A stretch of DNA of 31,934 nt from Gammaproteobacteria bacterium UBA6968 (GTDB taxonomy: Bacteria > Pseudomonadota > Gammaproteobacteria > Pseudomonadales > Azotimanducaceae): positions 17,550 through 49,483 of the forward strand of contig DJYW01000163.1 of NCBI GenBank assembly GCA_002450255.1, written 5' to 3'. The notes under the pieces are model-generated. The model did no database searches. It was not told the DNA's origin and worked only from the letters and a program-made list of their open reading frames with translations. Within the stretch, counting starts at the first letter, position 1. Each line of letters opens with the position of its first letter. Positions 23,734-31,913 of the stretch are shown here, piece after piece. A program made the translations under genes and the position numbers.

Positions 23734-24789
23734 ATGCAAAGCACGGAACAGAAAAATAGGCGAATAGTACGAGGATGGTTCGCTCGCTTGCTGCGATACT
23801 CAGTCCGATGCGTGCTACTTTTGACCTTCGGGGTTCTTTCTTTCGACTGGTATTTTGGTTACAGCCCGCTTGTTTACGTAACGGGCATCAATCAGACAAT
23901 CAGAACAGTGGTGTCTCAACATCCGCCGTTGTTGCCGACACGTGTTGCTTGGCAGGGCACTCTTGAAACTGAAGCGCTCAACGAATCTAGCGGTTTGGCT
24001 TCAAGTCGCAAAAACAAAGGCATACTTTGGTCATTAAACGACAGTGGCAGTCCAGCCGAAATATTCGCTTTCACTGAAACTGGCAAGCCGCACAGTACCT
24101 GGCCGGTTGCTATGCAGACGCCGACTGACTGGGAAGCGATGGATGTTTTCAATTATGCAAACCGGTCTTATCTGTTGCTCGCGGACGTCGGTGATAATTT
24201 AGCGATCCGAGAAAAAGTAACGCTTACAGTCGTCGCGGAACCAGATCTGAATCAGCCAGTCACCACCCTGCCCGTATCCTGGCAAGTGCAAGTGAGGTAT
24301 CCGGATGGACCCCGCGATTGCGAAGCCGTCGCCGTCGACACCACAAGTTCTCCGGCGAGAATACTCATGATGACTAAACGCATTTATCCCAATGAACTTT
24401 ACGAAGTCCCTTTGCTAACGGAATCGACAGAGATCGTCGTCGCGAAGAAGATCGCTGAGATAGCGGGCATCAACCGATCAACTTCACCCGACTTTGCGAA
24501 ATATGGGGGACTAGCTGCATTTATGGGAATGCCAACTGGCATGGATTATCAAGGAGGTCGCTTATTAGTCACGACCTTAAAAGACGCCTATCTTTTTGAA
24601 GTCAGTGCCCCGCAAAAAACTTTGCGACGACTGTTGCTACCATCGAAGGGGCAACGCGAAGCAATCGCTTTCGACGCTTTCAATAATCAACGCGCCTTCA
24701 TTACTGAAGAACGAGCGCTCGGCACTCGCGCCGCCGAGCTCTTCAGTGTCGAGTTTGCAGAGTCTTTTGCATACCCGCCAGAGCGCTAG
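23734..24789 (+). CDS. Membrane-anchored predicted beta-propeller protein of unknown function
   Basis: This 351-residue protein has a basic start, one hydrophobic helix at about residues 21-40 with no clear cleavage site, and a periplasmic rest. The outer part carries the recurring pattern of a bacterial propeller family: SGLASS-, LWSLNDSG-, a D-W-E-A-M-D element and LLADVGDN, then RDCEAVAVD and later GMDYQGGRLLVTT. No enzyme motif is recognised. The ATG at 23734 has a GGAAG site close before it; the in-frame GTG at 23635 would add 33 residues. Its last 47 bases overlap, tail to tail, the phosphotransferase gene on the other strand. The family memory is from sequence patterns only. Confidence 0.65.
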   Translation: MQSTEQKNRRIVRGWFARLLRYSVRCVLLLTFGVLSFDWYFGYSPLVYVTGINQTIRTVVSQHPPLLPTRVAWQGTLETEALNESSGLASSRKNKGILWSLNDSGSPAEIFAFTETGKPHSTWPVAMQTPTDWEAMDVFNYANRSYLLLADVGDNLAIREKVTLTVVAEPDLNQPVTTLPVSWQVQVRYPDGPRDCEAVAVDTTSSPARILMMTKRIYPNELYEVPLLTESTEIVVAKKIAEIAGINRSTSPDFAKYGGLAAFMGMPTGMDYQGGRLLVTTLKDAYLFEVSAPQKTLRRLLLPSKGQREAIAFDAFNNQRAFITEERALGTRAAELFSVEFAESFAYPPER

Positions 24790-25390
24790 GGGACGTTTGC
24801 AGTCGTTCAATAATACGTTGCGCGACGGCCCTTGGCGTTAGCAAACTTGTATCCACTTCCAGATCGTAGGGAACGCCATGGCTATGCACAAGATCAAAAT
24901 GGTTGGTTGCGGTTCCTGGAAACCGGCCAGGGCGTAGGGTTTCGCGCTGTTGTGCTATTTCCAGACTCACTCGCACGCCGACGAACCATGTGGTTTCTGG
25001 CGCTAATACCCTGGCATAGTCTTCTAGATAGGACCGTTTAAAGAGCAAGTCGTCAGCGATGACTCCACAGCCCAACTCACTCAGACTGGCTATTGCGCGG
25101 CGCATACCTGCCAGAATTCGGTCGCCATGTGGGCCAAATTGAATCGCAGTTGTCCAGGCTCCGTCTATCTGCGCGGGCACAACATTGAGGCCATAGGCAC
25201 CAGGGCTGCCAGCAGGTGAATTTAGTCCTCGAACTCGGTCCGGTAGTCCGTCGCGAAATTGATCCAAAGAAATATGCTGGTAGGGTTCAGGGAGCATTTG
25301 CTGCAATTTTTTCGCGAGCGTGGTCTTGCCGGCACTCGAACAACCGTTTAGCAAAATAACTTTCCCTGGCCGAAGCTGCTGATTGATCAC
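24743..25390 (-). CDS. Chloramphenicol phosphotransferase-like P-loop kinase
   Basis: This 215-residue protein has the CPT-family P-loop GCSSAGKTT (16-24), then the ISLDQF segment with the probable catalytic Asp43, then GVIADDLLF and the lid-region RETLRPGRFPGTA. CPT-family enzymes phosphorylate small hydroxyl compounds; true chloramphenicol resistance is known only for the Streptomyces enzyme, so resistance is not implied here. The start is GTG at 25390 with a GGGGAAGG site 11 bases upstream that is one arm of the inverted repeat at 25403-25456. The 3' end overlaps the propeller gene by 47 bases. Confidence 0.8.
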   Translation of the reverse strand: MINQQLRPGKVILLNGCSSAGKTTLAKKLQQMLPEPYQHISLDQFRDGLPDRVRGLNSPAGSPGAYGLNVVPAQIDGAWTTAIQFGPHGDRILAGMRRAIASLSELGCGVIADDLLFKRSYLEDYARVLAPETTWFVGVRVSLEIAQQRETLRPGRFPGTATNHFDLVHSHGVPYDLEVDTSLLTPRAVAQRIIERLQTSPSALAGMQKTLQTRH

Positions 25391-25402
25391 GATCTGAAAC
25401 TA

Positions 25403-25456
25403 CCTTCCCCGGTTATAGCCGCGGCATAGTACGTTTTTAGCCAACCTCGGGGAAGG
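25403..25456. promoter_or_regulatory. Inverted repeat in the divergent CPT/phosphopantetheinyl transferase space
   Basis: The arms CCTTCCCCG (25403-25411) and CGGGGAAGG (25448-25456) are a perfect 9-base inverted repeat; GTT and AAC just inside also pair across a 2-base bulge. The left arm, read on the minus strand, includes the probable Shine-Dalgarno site of the CPT-like gene. An 8-base palindrome GCCGCGGC (25418-25425) lies in the loop. It could be an operator or an RNA hairpin that hides the ribosome site. Confidence 0.35.
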
Positions 25457-25661
25457 AGCAGGGCATCTTTAACGGTAAACAACTGCGGAGGTAGAACCGC
25501 TTTGACTTGAGACGGTCGAAGCAGCCCATTACAGCAACGCTGAGCAATTTTTGGTCACGTGGCGCGAGACCATATCAGGGGCGGTACAGATATGCTTCAA
25601 TGAAATCCATGCGAAAGCTCAGCTACAGGGTTCGTGTTACGTGACCTCTATTACTTCTTCA

Positions 25662-26390
25662 ATGCCAAGCGTTGCGCAATGGTTCACCCAGGATGCAAAC
25701 GGCTCTTCCAATATATCCGCTACGGCCGTGTGCGATGCCGGTGCTAAAAATTTGGTTGCGGCCGGATACCTGCAGGGCCTGCTCAGATTCCCTAACACGG
25801 CACTCGCTGTTGACCGCTTACAGGATCGCGGCCAATGGCTAACCCGATCCGAAAGTGCCTTGATGGACAATATGCATGGCACGCGCCTGACCTCATTTAG
25901 CAGCGGCCGCTATGTCGCAAAACACGTTCAGCAGTGTTTGGCGCTAACCCCCAAACCAATACTACAAAACGGCCGATTGCCGATTTGGCCTGCTGGGTTG
26001 GTTGGCAGCATCAGCCATTCCAAGACCTACGCGGCCGCTGTGGCTACGACTTCCCTACAAGCCCTGGGCGTCGATATCGAAACGCCGGGACGGATTACCG
26101 AAGCGCTGCAACCACGGCTGTTTACAGCAAAAGAACGACATCGCTTACGCGGACTGCCTGACTCCGCCGCGACAGTCGCATTTGCAGCAAAAGAAGCGGG
26201 GTTCAAGGCGATCTCGCCTATTGTTGGCGAGTACGTCAGTTTTCTGGAAGCGGAGATCGACCTCGAATGGCGCAATAACCTTTTTACGATTCGTTATATC
26301 GGCAACAATAAAGCGATTGAAGCAGTGCACGATGGTGTTGGTCATTGGAGCTATGTAGGCGACGAAATACTAGTCATTTTTGGATTTTAG
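25662..26390 (+). CDS. 4'-phosphopantetheinyl transferase, EntD type
   Basis: This 242-residue enzyme would transfer phosphopantetheine from CoA to a carrier protein. The motifs are intact: SGR-Y-VAK with Arg83, GSISHSKTY with His119, LGVDIE with metal residues Asp138 and Glu140, and FAAKEAGFKA with Lys177, Glu178 and Lys182. The order and spacing fit the EntD/Sfp-like single-chain group. The start is uncertain: ATG at 25662 gives a usual length, GTG at 25641 adds 7 residues, and TTG at 25551 adds 37; none has a good Shine-Dalgarno site. No polyketide, peptide synthetase or carrier protein gene is nearby. The nucleoside transporter follows after 4 bases, probably co-transcribed. Confidence 0.82.
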   Translation: MPSVAQWFTQDANGSSNISATAVCDAGAKNLVAAGYLQGLLRFPNTALAVDRLQDRGQWLTRSESALMDNMHGTRLTSFSSGRYVAKHVQQCLALTPKPILQNGRLPIWPAGLVGSISHSKTYAAAVATTSLQALGVDIETPGRITEALQPRLFTAKERHRLRGLPDSAATVAFAAKEAGFKAISPIVGEYVSFLEAEIDLEWRNNLFTIRYIGNNKAIEAVHDGVGHWSYVGDEILVIFGF

Positions 26391-26394
26391 AATT

Positions 26395-27630
26395 ATGCAA
26401 AGCGGCATCGGAATTCTCGTGCTGATTGGCTTCTGTTGGTTGTTGAGTGAACGTCGCAGCGAAATGCCGTGGCGCATGATCGCGATTGGCTTAAGTGTTC
26501 AGATCGTTATGGCGTTAGCTATGCTTAAGTTGAGTTGGATCGCTCAACTGTTATCCGGGCTTAATGAAATCGTCTACGCAATCGAAGCCGCTACGCGTGC
26601 TGGCGGTACTTTTATTTTCGGCTTCCTAGGCGGCGGCGAACCACCATTCGATGTCACGGATGGTAGCGCGATGTTCCTGTTTGCGTTTCGAGTACTGCCG
26701 CAAATCGTTGTGTTCACTGTTCTCGTCGCAATATTTTGGCATTGGCGAATTCTGCCTGTAATCGTTAAAAGCATTGGTTGGCTGCTACAAAAGTCGCTCG
26801 GCGTTGGTGGCGCGATTGGCACAGCGGGTGCGGCAAGCCTATTTCTCGGTGCCATCGAAACACCCACTGTTATCAGAGCCTACCTGGCAAAGTTGACCCG
26901 ATCAGAGTTCTATACGTTGATGACCTTAGGCATGTCGACGGTGGCAGGATCGGTAATGGTTCTGTATACGCAGGTTTTGAGCGGCGTCGCAGATGACATC
27001 ATTGGCCATATTATTAGCGCATCGCTCATCAATATGATCGGCGCCATCTACGTTGCTCGTGCACTGATTCCGGAGACCGAAACAATCACTCAAGCCAGTG
27101 ACCATAGCTCTTTGAGTTTTGCTTCAACTATCGATGCCTTGCTTCAAGGCACACAAACTGGCGTCACCTTGGCGCTAAACGTTGGCGCCATGCTGTTAGT
27201 GCTAATCAGTCTTACCGCACTCGCAAATCAGCTACTCGGCTGGGTCGATTTCGCCGACATGCCATTATCAATAGAGCGAATCTTTGGATGGATCTTCGCG
27301 CCAGTCGCCTGGCTCATCGGAATACCTTGGGCAGAAGCACAGACTGCCGGTTCATTGTTGGGCATCAAACTGGTCTTGAATGAACTGATCGCCTACATCC
27401 AATTGGCAGAGTTGGCAGACGGCTTATCAAGCGATACGCGTCTCGTCCTGATTTTTGCGCTATGCGGGTTTGCCAACTTTGGTAGCGTTGGCATTTTATT
27501 GGGTGGGCTCAGCGTCTTAATCCCCGAGCGTCGCGCAGAATTCTTACGCCTGGCTCCCCGTTCCCTGATAAGCGGCACCATCGTCACCCTCATTACGGGA
27601 GCGATCGTTTCCCTCGTGCTACTTATATAA
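26395..27630 (+). CDS. Concentrative nucleoside transporter (CNT/NupC family)
   Basis: This 411-residue protein has about ten membrane segments and the CNT motifs: GAIETPTVIRAYL followed by LTRSEFYTLMTLGMSTVAGSVM, and near the end LCGFANFGSVGILLGGLS. Such carriers import nucleosides with protons or sodium across the inner membrane. The ATG at 26395 follows the phosphopantetheinyl transferase stop by 4 bases; an in-frame TTG at 26380 would add 5 residues. The neighbours do not indicate the substrate. Confidence 0.9.
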   Translation: MQSGIGILVLIGFCWLLSERRSEMPWRMIAIGLSVQIVMALAMLKLSWIAQLLSGLNEIVYAIEAATRAGGTFIFGFLGGGEPPFDVTDGSAMFLFAFRVLPQIVVFTVLVAIFWHWRILPVIVKSIGWLLQKSLGVGGAIGTAGAASLFLGAIETPTVIRAYLAKLTRSEFYTLMTLGMSTVAGSVMVLYTQVLSGVADDIIGHIISASLINMIGAIYVARALIPETETITQASDHSSLSFASTIDALLQGTQTGVTLALNVGAMLLVLISLTALANQLLGWVDFADMPLSIERIFGWIFAPVAWLIGIPWAEAQTAGSLLGIKLVLNELIAYIQLAELADGLSSDTRLVLIFALCGFANFGSVGILLGGLSVLIPERRAEFLRLAPRSLISGTIVTLITGAIVSLVLLI

Positions 27631-27779
27631 AACAACCGATTTAACCCTACATCAGGCGGGCTGGTTGAGATCGCTTTGCGGGCTAATGTTGCTAGTCGCT
27701 GTGGCCAGATCTTGCTGAGAGGCTATTTGGTGCCGCTAGACCACTAACGGGCCAAAATCGGGATGAATCTGGAGAATGC

Positions 27780-28793
27780 CTACGCCGCAGGGGAGAAACT
27801 CGTCAAGGCCTCGCTGATAGCGGTGACGCCAGCCTCATCAATACCTAAGTGAAACACCCAGCGTGGCCTCGCCACATTGACACCACGCTTGCCCATGTGC
27901 TGATACAGCTCCGCATAAAGCGCCTCGTCGAGGTTGAGGTGAATCATATTGGTGCGTTGACGGATCTTGTCTGCGCCAAAAATCGCACGCAGTTGCTCAG
28001 CTATCAGCGCCGCGTGGTCATGGTCGACTGCCAAACGCTCGATATTGTGATTTATCGCGTAAAGGCCGGCTGCTGCAAGGATACCGGCTTGGCGCATACC
28101 GCCACCGAGCACTTTGCGCCAGCGTCGCGCTTCATTGATAAAGTCCGCGGAGCCAACCAGCACGCTTCCGACCGGTGCACCGAGACCTTTAGACAAGCAC
28201 ACGGAGACCGTATCAAACGGCTCTGCAAGTTCCGCCGGTGTCTGTGCGTACGCTGTCGCCGCGTTGAACAATCGAGCGCCATCAAGATGCAGCCCGAGTC
28301 CAGTCTCGTCGCATAACTTGCGCGCGGAAGCTGAGTAATCTAGCGGCAGGGGCACACCAGCATGAGTGTTTTCAAGGCAAAGCAGCTTGGAACGAGCAAA
28401 ATGAACGTCGAGCGGTTTGATTACCGCGCGAACCTCGTCTAGCGGTAGATGGCCGTCTTCAGCCATGCTGACCGGTTGGGGTTGAATACCACCTAATACT
28501 GCAGCACCGCCGCCTTCATATCGATAGGTATGCGCCGCCTGACCGACAATGTATTCATCACCGCGCCCGCAGTGGGTGAGTAAGCCAATGAGGTTCGACT
28601 GCGTGCCTGAGGGTGCAAATAGACCGGCGTCTTTGCCAAGCCGTTCCGCAACACAAGCTTCGAGCTGATTAATAGTTGGATCTTCACCGTATACATCATC
28701 GCCCACATCAGCGGCGGCCATAGCCGCTCGCATGGCATCACTGGGTTGGGTGACGGTATCGCTGCGAAGGTCGTAGCGCGCAGGCGCCGGCAT
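27780..28793 (-). CDS. ltaE: Low-specificity L-threonine aldolase
   Basis: This 337-residue PLP enzyme splits threonine or allo-threonine to glycine and acetaldehyde. Family features are [15 protein letters not shown] at the N terminus, [19 protein letters not shown], the [10 protein letters not shown] block (169-178) and the PLP Lys202 in [14 protein letters not shown]. Length is normal. It starts 35 bases after the ExbD stop on the same strand, so it may be co-transcribed, though a functional tie is not obvious. Confidence 0.92.
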   Translation of the reverse strand: MPAPARYDLRSDTVTQPSDAMRAAMAAADVGDDVYGEDPTINQLEACVAERLGKDAGLFAPSGTQSNLIGLLTHCGRGDEYIVGQAAHTYRYEGGGAAVLGGIQPQPVSMAEDGHLPLDEVRAVIKPLDVHFARSKLLCLENTHAGVPLPLDYSASARKLCDETGLGLHLDGARLFNAATAYAQTPAELAEPFDTVSVCLSKGLGAPVGSVLVGSADFINEARRWRKVLGGGMRQAGILAAAGLYAINHNIERLAVDHDHAALIAEQLRAIFGADKIRQRTNMIHLNLDEALYAELYQHMGKRGVNVARPRWVFHLGIDEAGVTAISEALTSFSPAA

Positions 28794-28828
28794 GCCCGCT
28801 GGACCAGAAGAGGGGTAGGTGTGCGTGC

Positions 28829-29242
28829 TCAGTTAGCGGCTGCCAATGAAACGTTGTACACACCGGCTAAGCGGGCTGAATCCATGATGTGGATCATTGC
28901 ATCAGTAGTTGAATCTGGATGCGGCTGAATGATAACCGGTGCTTCGGGATTCTCTGCATGCAGGCGTTCGATGTTAGCCCGCACAGAACGCCAGTCCACA
29001 TCCCGTTTCGCGATAATGATGCGATCACGGTTGGTGATGCGAACCACTATGCTTTTCTTATCGGGATCCACCGTTTTAGGCTTGTCTTCATCAGGCTGGT
29101 TAACGTCAAGCCCAGTCTCCTTGACGAAGGTCGCGGTCACGATAAAGAAAATCAACATGATGAATACCACGTCGAGCATGGGGGTCAGGTTGATTTTGCC
29201 TTCATTTTCGTCGGCACTGGCCGATCCTAAGGGACGTCGCAT
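28829..29242 (-). CDS. exbD: ExbD/TolR-family biopolymer transport protein
   Basis: This 137-residue protein has a short cytoplasmic N terminus, one membrane helix (about 22-40, in PMLDVVFIMLIFFIV) with the conserved proton-path Asp24, and a periplasmic domain of about 95 residues (IVVRITNRDRIII, APVIIQPHPDS). It would work with an ExbB-type channel to energise TonB. I chose the ATG at 29242 because a GGAG site lies 6 bases before it. Neither exbB nor tonB lies next to it on either side, which is unusual. Confidence 0.88.
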   Translation of the reverse strand: MRRPLGSASADENEGKINLTPMLDVVFIMLIFFIVTATFVKETGLDVNQPDEDKPKTVDPDKKSIVVRITNRDRIIIAKRDVDWRSVRANIERLHAENPEAPVIIQPHPDSTTDAMIHIMDSARLAGVYNVSLAAAN

Positions 29243-29364
29243 AGATAACTCCAACTCGCTATGCGCGATATGGTATTCGAGGTTCCGGCAATACGCCAGA
29301 GTCTAATGGCCACCAATATTCAGATCACGTCTAAGTGCGGCGCCAATACCGCTTTAGTTCGCCT

Positions 29365-30276
29365 TTACTTGTTCAAAAAGTGCAGCGGCAGGCCCGCGAC
29401 AGGCCAATTCATGGCAATCAGTTTGCCCGTTGATGACAGGGTGATGAAAGCAGTCTTCAGGTCCTCGCCACCAAAACAGATATTGGTGGTTAACCGATCC
29501 GGCATTGCCACAAACTGTGGTGCGCCGCCGCTGGGATCCAGCGTGGTGATGCCTCCATCCAGCAGGGTGGCGACACAAACACCGCCGTCAGCGGCAACCG
29601 CCAACGAGTCATACATGAAACGACCGGCACGATCCTTCAGCAGGCGGCGCTTGCGGCCACCATCTTCCAGTTGGCCTGGCGCAGCGAGTGGGAAAGCCCA
29701 AACGCGACCAGTAGGCGTCTCAGCGACATAAAGTTCAGTGTCGTCTGGAGAAAGACCGATGCCATTAGGGCTTTCTAAAGGGAAAATCATTTCGGTAATC
29801 GACGAGCCGTCGGGTTGGGCATAGAACACCCCAGTGCGGTCTTTGTCCCGAGGTCTCAGTTTGCCGTGATCGGTGAACCAAAAACCGCCAGTTTTGTCAA
29901 AAACTATGTCGTTCGGACCTCGTAAAGGAACACCATCGCACTCGGTGTAAAGCGTTTCTATTCCGCCGTTCGTTAGGTCGACCTTTTCAATGCGACCACC
30001 AGAATAGTCCGCAGGTTGTTCGCCCGGAAAAAGATTGTCGCCCCGAGTGATCCATTCAAAACCACCGTTATTACAGACATAGCAAAATCCGTCTGGACCT
30101 ATCGCAGCGCCGTTGGGGCCGCCTCCAAGATCAGCGATTACGCTGACTTCGCCGTCTCTCACTCGACTTAGCGTCCCTTTCGCTATTTCAACTAGCACCA
30201 CACTCCCGTCTGGCATCGCGATCGGACCCTCTGGGAATTTTAATCCGGCTGCGATTACGCTGATCTCTGGCTGCAT
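29365..30276 (-). CDS. SMP-30/gluconolactonase-family protein
   Basis: This 303-residue protein is a six-bladed beta-propeller of the SMP-30/gluconolactonase/LRE family. It shows LKFPEGPIAMPDGS with a likely metal Glu, GPNGAAIGPDGFCYVCNNGG, LRGPNDIVFDKTGGFWFTDHG and SPNGIGLSPDDTELYVAET with the metal Asn and Asp residues. It would hydrolyse a sugar or other lactone with a divalent metal. No signal peptide is seen from the chosen ATG at 30276, which has an AGGAAGGG site upstream; a longer in-frame start at 30372 lacks one. It is divergent from the BON lipoprotein gene. Confidence 0.87.
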   Translation of the reverse strand: MQPEISVIAAGLKFPEGPIAMPDGSVVLVEIAKGTLSRVRDGEVSVIADLGGGPNGAAIGPDGFCYVCNNGGFEWITRGDNLFPGEQPADYSGGRIEKVDLTNGGIETLYTECDGVPLRGPNDIVFDKTGGFWFTDHGKLRPRDKDRTGVFYAQPDGSSITEMIFPLESPNGIGLSPDDTELYVAETPTGRVWAFPLAAPGQLEDGGRKRRLLKDRAGRFMYDSLAVAADGGVCVATLLDGGITTLDPSGGAPQFVAMPDRLTTNICFGGEDLKTAFITLSSTGKLIAMNWPVAGLPLHFLNK

Positions 30277-30377
30277 TGCCTGCCCTTCCTCTTTTTGTAG
30301 ATGGTTGCTTCGTGAGTGTAATACGAACAGTGAGGGGGCCCAAAAATCGATGTGATAATCTGCGCGGTTCAATACGC

Positions 30378-30383
30378 TATAAT
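30378..30383 (+). promoter_or_regulatory. Sigma70 -10 element for the BON lipoprotein gene
   Basis: A perfect TATAAT lies 100 bases upstream of the BON start in divergent non-coding space. No good -35 hexamer is found at 16-18 bases; TGTGAT at 30351-30356 is the nearest and its 21-base spacing is poor. The promoter may therefore need an activator. Confidence 0.4.
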
Positions 30384-30482
30384 GCTATGCGCCTCTTGCG
30401 AGACTCAGCAGATGCTTAATCAGACACGCTAGTGGCGCCACATGCACAAGCGCTCCAAAACCAAGGCAAAGGAAGTAGAGTA

Positions 30483-30797
30483 ATGTTCAGATTCTTTAAA
30501 TCTTTTTGGCTAATCACCCTGTTAATTGCACTGCAAGGGTGTCAAGCGTATGTCGATGGAGAGTCTCGGACCCTTGGCGAAAAAATCGACGATACTCAGA
30601 TCCAAGCGACCATTAAACGGAAACTAATCGCTGATAATGAAGTCAAAGGTCTCAAGATTGCAGTACGCGTCAGTCGTGGCGAAGTTGAGTTAAGTGGCCG
30701 GGTGCCATCGGAGTATGCGCGGGGTAAGGCGAAGCAAATAGCAGCCGAGGTTCGAGGTGTCGGGACGGTAATTGATAAATTGACGATCGTCGACTAA
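30483..30797 (+). CDS. BON-domain outer-membrane lipoprotein
   Basis: This 104-residue protein begins with a basic and hydrophobic signal and a lipobox LQGC with the lipidated Cys at residue 20. The residue after Cys is Gln, not Asp, so outer-membrane sorting is expected. The remainder is one BON domain (about 35-104; IKRKLIADNEVKG, VRVSRGEVELSGRVPS, VRGVGTVIDKLTIVD). Such proteins help outer-membrane integrity, as OsmY and DolP do with two BON domains; here there is one. The ATG at 30483 follows a GGAAG site. Confidence 0.88.
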   Translation: MFRFFKSFWLITLLIALQGCQAYVDGESRTLGEKIDDTQIQATIKRKLIADNEVKGLKIAVRVSRGEVELSGRVPSEYARGKAKQIAAEVRGVGTVIDKLTIVD

Positions 30798-30862
30798 GCC
30801 AGAGGCAGCCTACGCTTATCGTAACCAGAATACCGTCGAGCAAAAATCAATGGACGTCGGAT

Positions 30863-31032
30863 TTATTCACAGGTCGGCAGATCAAGCACTTGATTCGATT
30901 ACCAAGAAAAAATCTCGAAATACTCCCTAAAGCGATGAAAAATATATATATTATTTTTTGCTAATACGAGAGGTTTCGAATCGTAACATTATTTGCCCAC
31001 TTATCCCGATTCAATCCCCAGACTTATCCACA
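30863..31032. promoter_or_regulatory. Pair of perfect DnaA-box matches flanking an AT-rich stretch
   Basis: TTATTCACA (30863-30871) and TTATCCACA (31024-31032) both fit the DnaA-box consensus TTATNCACA and lie in the same orientation 161 bases apart. Between them is AT-rich DNA with the hairpin at 30938-30958. The second box lies in the last codons of hemF. A DnaA-binding or replication-control site is possible; chance remains an option. Confidence 0.35.
30938..30958. terminator. AT hairpin between convergent genes, possible bidirectional terminator
   Basis: AAAAATA (30938-30944) pairs with TATTTTT (30952-30958) around a 7-base TATATAT loop, with T and A runs on the outer sides. It sits between the stops of the BON gene and hemF. 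The stem is AT-only and weak, so it could equally be an AT-rich unwinding stretch. Confidence 0.4.
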
Positions 31033-31913
31033 GGGGCGAGCCAATCTTGAGGGGATAAGTAGTAGTCGGTCAGGTCAGCTTCTGGACTACCTCTTTGAGC
31101 CTGAAAGTTGTACACCCACTTGACCAATGGAGGTAAAGACGCCAACACAGATTCGACACGACGCCCTGATTGCAGTCCATATTGGGTGCCGCGGTCCAAC
31201 ACTAAATTAAATTCAGCGTAACGCCCGCGACGATACAACTGAAAGTCTCGTTCATGATCGCTAAACGGCTGGTGCTTACGCGTTTCAAATAACGGTAGGT
31301 AGGCCTCTAAAAACGAATCCCCGATACGTCGCGTGAAAGCGAAACTCTCTGCAAATCCGCCGCGACTCCAATCATCAAAAAAGAGGCCGCCGACTCCACG
31401 ACACTCATTGCGATGCGGTAAAAAAAAGTACTCATCGCAGGCGCGTTTAAGCGCGTCGTAATCTTCCCCGGCCGCCGCTTTAGCCGTTGTATGCCATGCG
31501 ACCACATCTTCGCGTACAGGATAGAATGGCGTTAAATCATAGCCGCCGCCAAAATACCAATGCGGTTCGTCAGCCTCAACGAGGAAAAAACGCAAGTTCA
31601 TATGGGTCGTCGGTACATGTGGATTCTGCGGATGCACAATGAGCGATATCGCGGCTGCTTGAAACGCATGTCCGGCGAGGTGAGGGTTGCGCGCCGTCGC
31701 CGCTGGGGGTAGGGCAGCGCCTACGGAATGACTGTATTGCACAGCCGCCTTTTCTATGTGACGACCATCAGCGAGCACTCGGGGTTGTGACAGCCCTCCA
31801 TTCGGCGGCTTAATTTGCTCTATAGAAAAAGCGGCTGCGCCATCCGCATGCTCTAGTGCTTTGCAAATCGCGCTTTGCAGTTGCAAGAAATAATCGGTTA
31901 CCGCTTCAATCAT
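31011..31913 (-). CDS. hemF: Oxygen-dependent coproporphyrinogen III oxidase
   Basis: This 300-residue enzyme oxidatively decarboxylates coproporphyrinogen III to protoporphyrinogen IX in haem synthesis. It matches HemF along its length: the MNLRFFLVE segment, WYFGGGYDLTPFYP, LPHRNECRGVGGLFFDD, RRGRYAEFNLVLDRGTQYGLQSG, and a proline-rich end with LPPLVKW. The length equals that of the Escherichia coli protein. The ATG at 31913 has a GGAG site 6 bases upstream; an in-frame ATG at 31925 lacks one. It is complete within the window, with its upstream region cut by the edge. Confidence 0.95.
   Translation of the reverse strand: MIEAVTDYFLQLQSAICKALEHADGAAAFSIEQIKPPNGGLSQPRVLADGRHIEKAAVQYSHSVGAALPPAATARNPHLAGHAFQAAAISLIVHPQNPHVPTTHMNLRFFLVEADEPHWYFGGGYDLTPFYPVREDVVAWHTTAKAAAGEDYDALKRACDEYFFLPHRNECRGVGGLFFDDWSRGGFAESFAFTRRIGDSFLEAYLPLFETRKHQPFSDHERDFQLYRRGRYAEFNLVLDRGTQYGLQSGRRVESVLASLPPLVKWVYNFQAQRGSPEADLTDYYLSPQDWLAPVDKSGD

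Noticed and set aside
24743..25390. Chloramphenicol resistance gene
   Set aside because: CPT-like kinases are widespread and mostly uncharacterised; similarity to the fold does not show resistance, and no mobile element is near.
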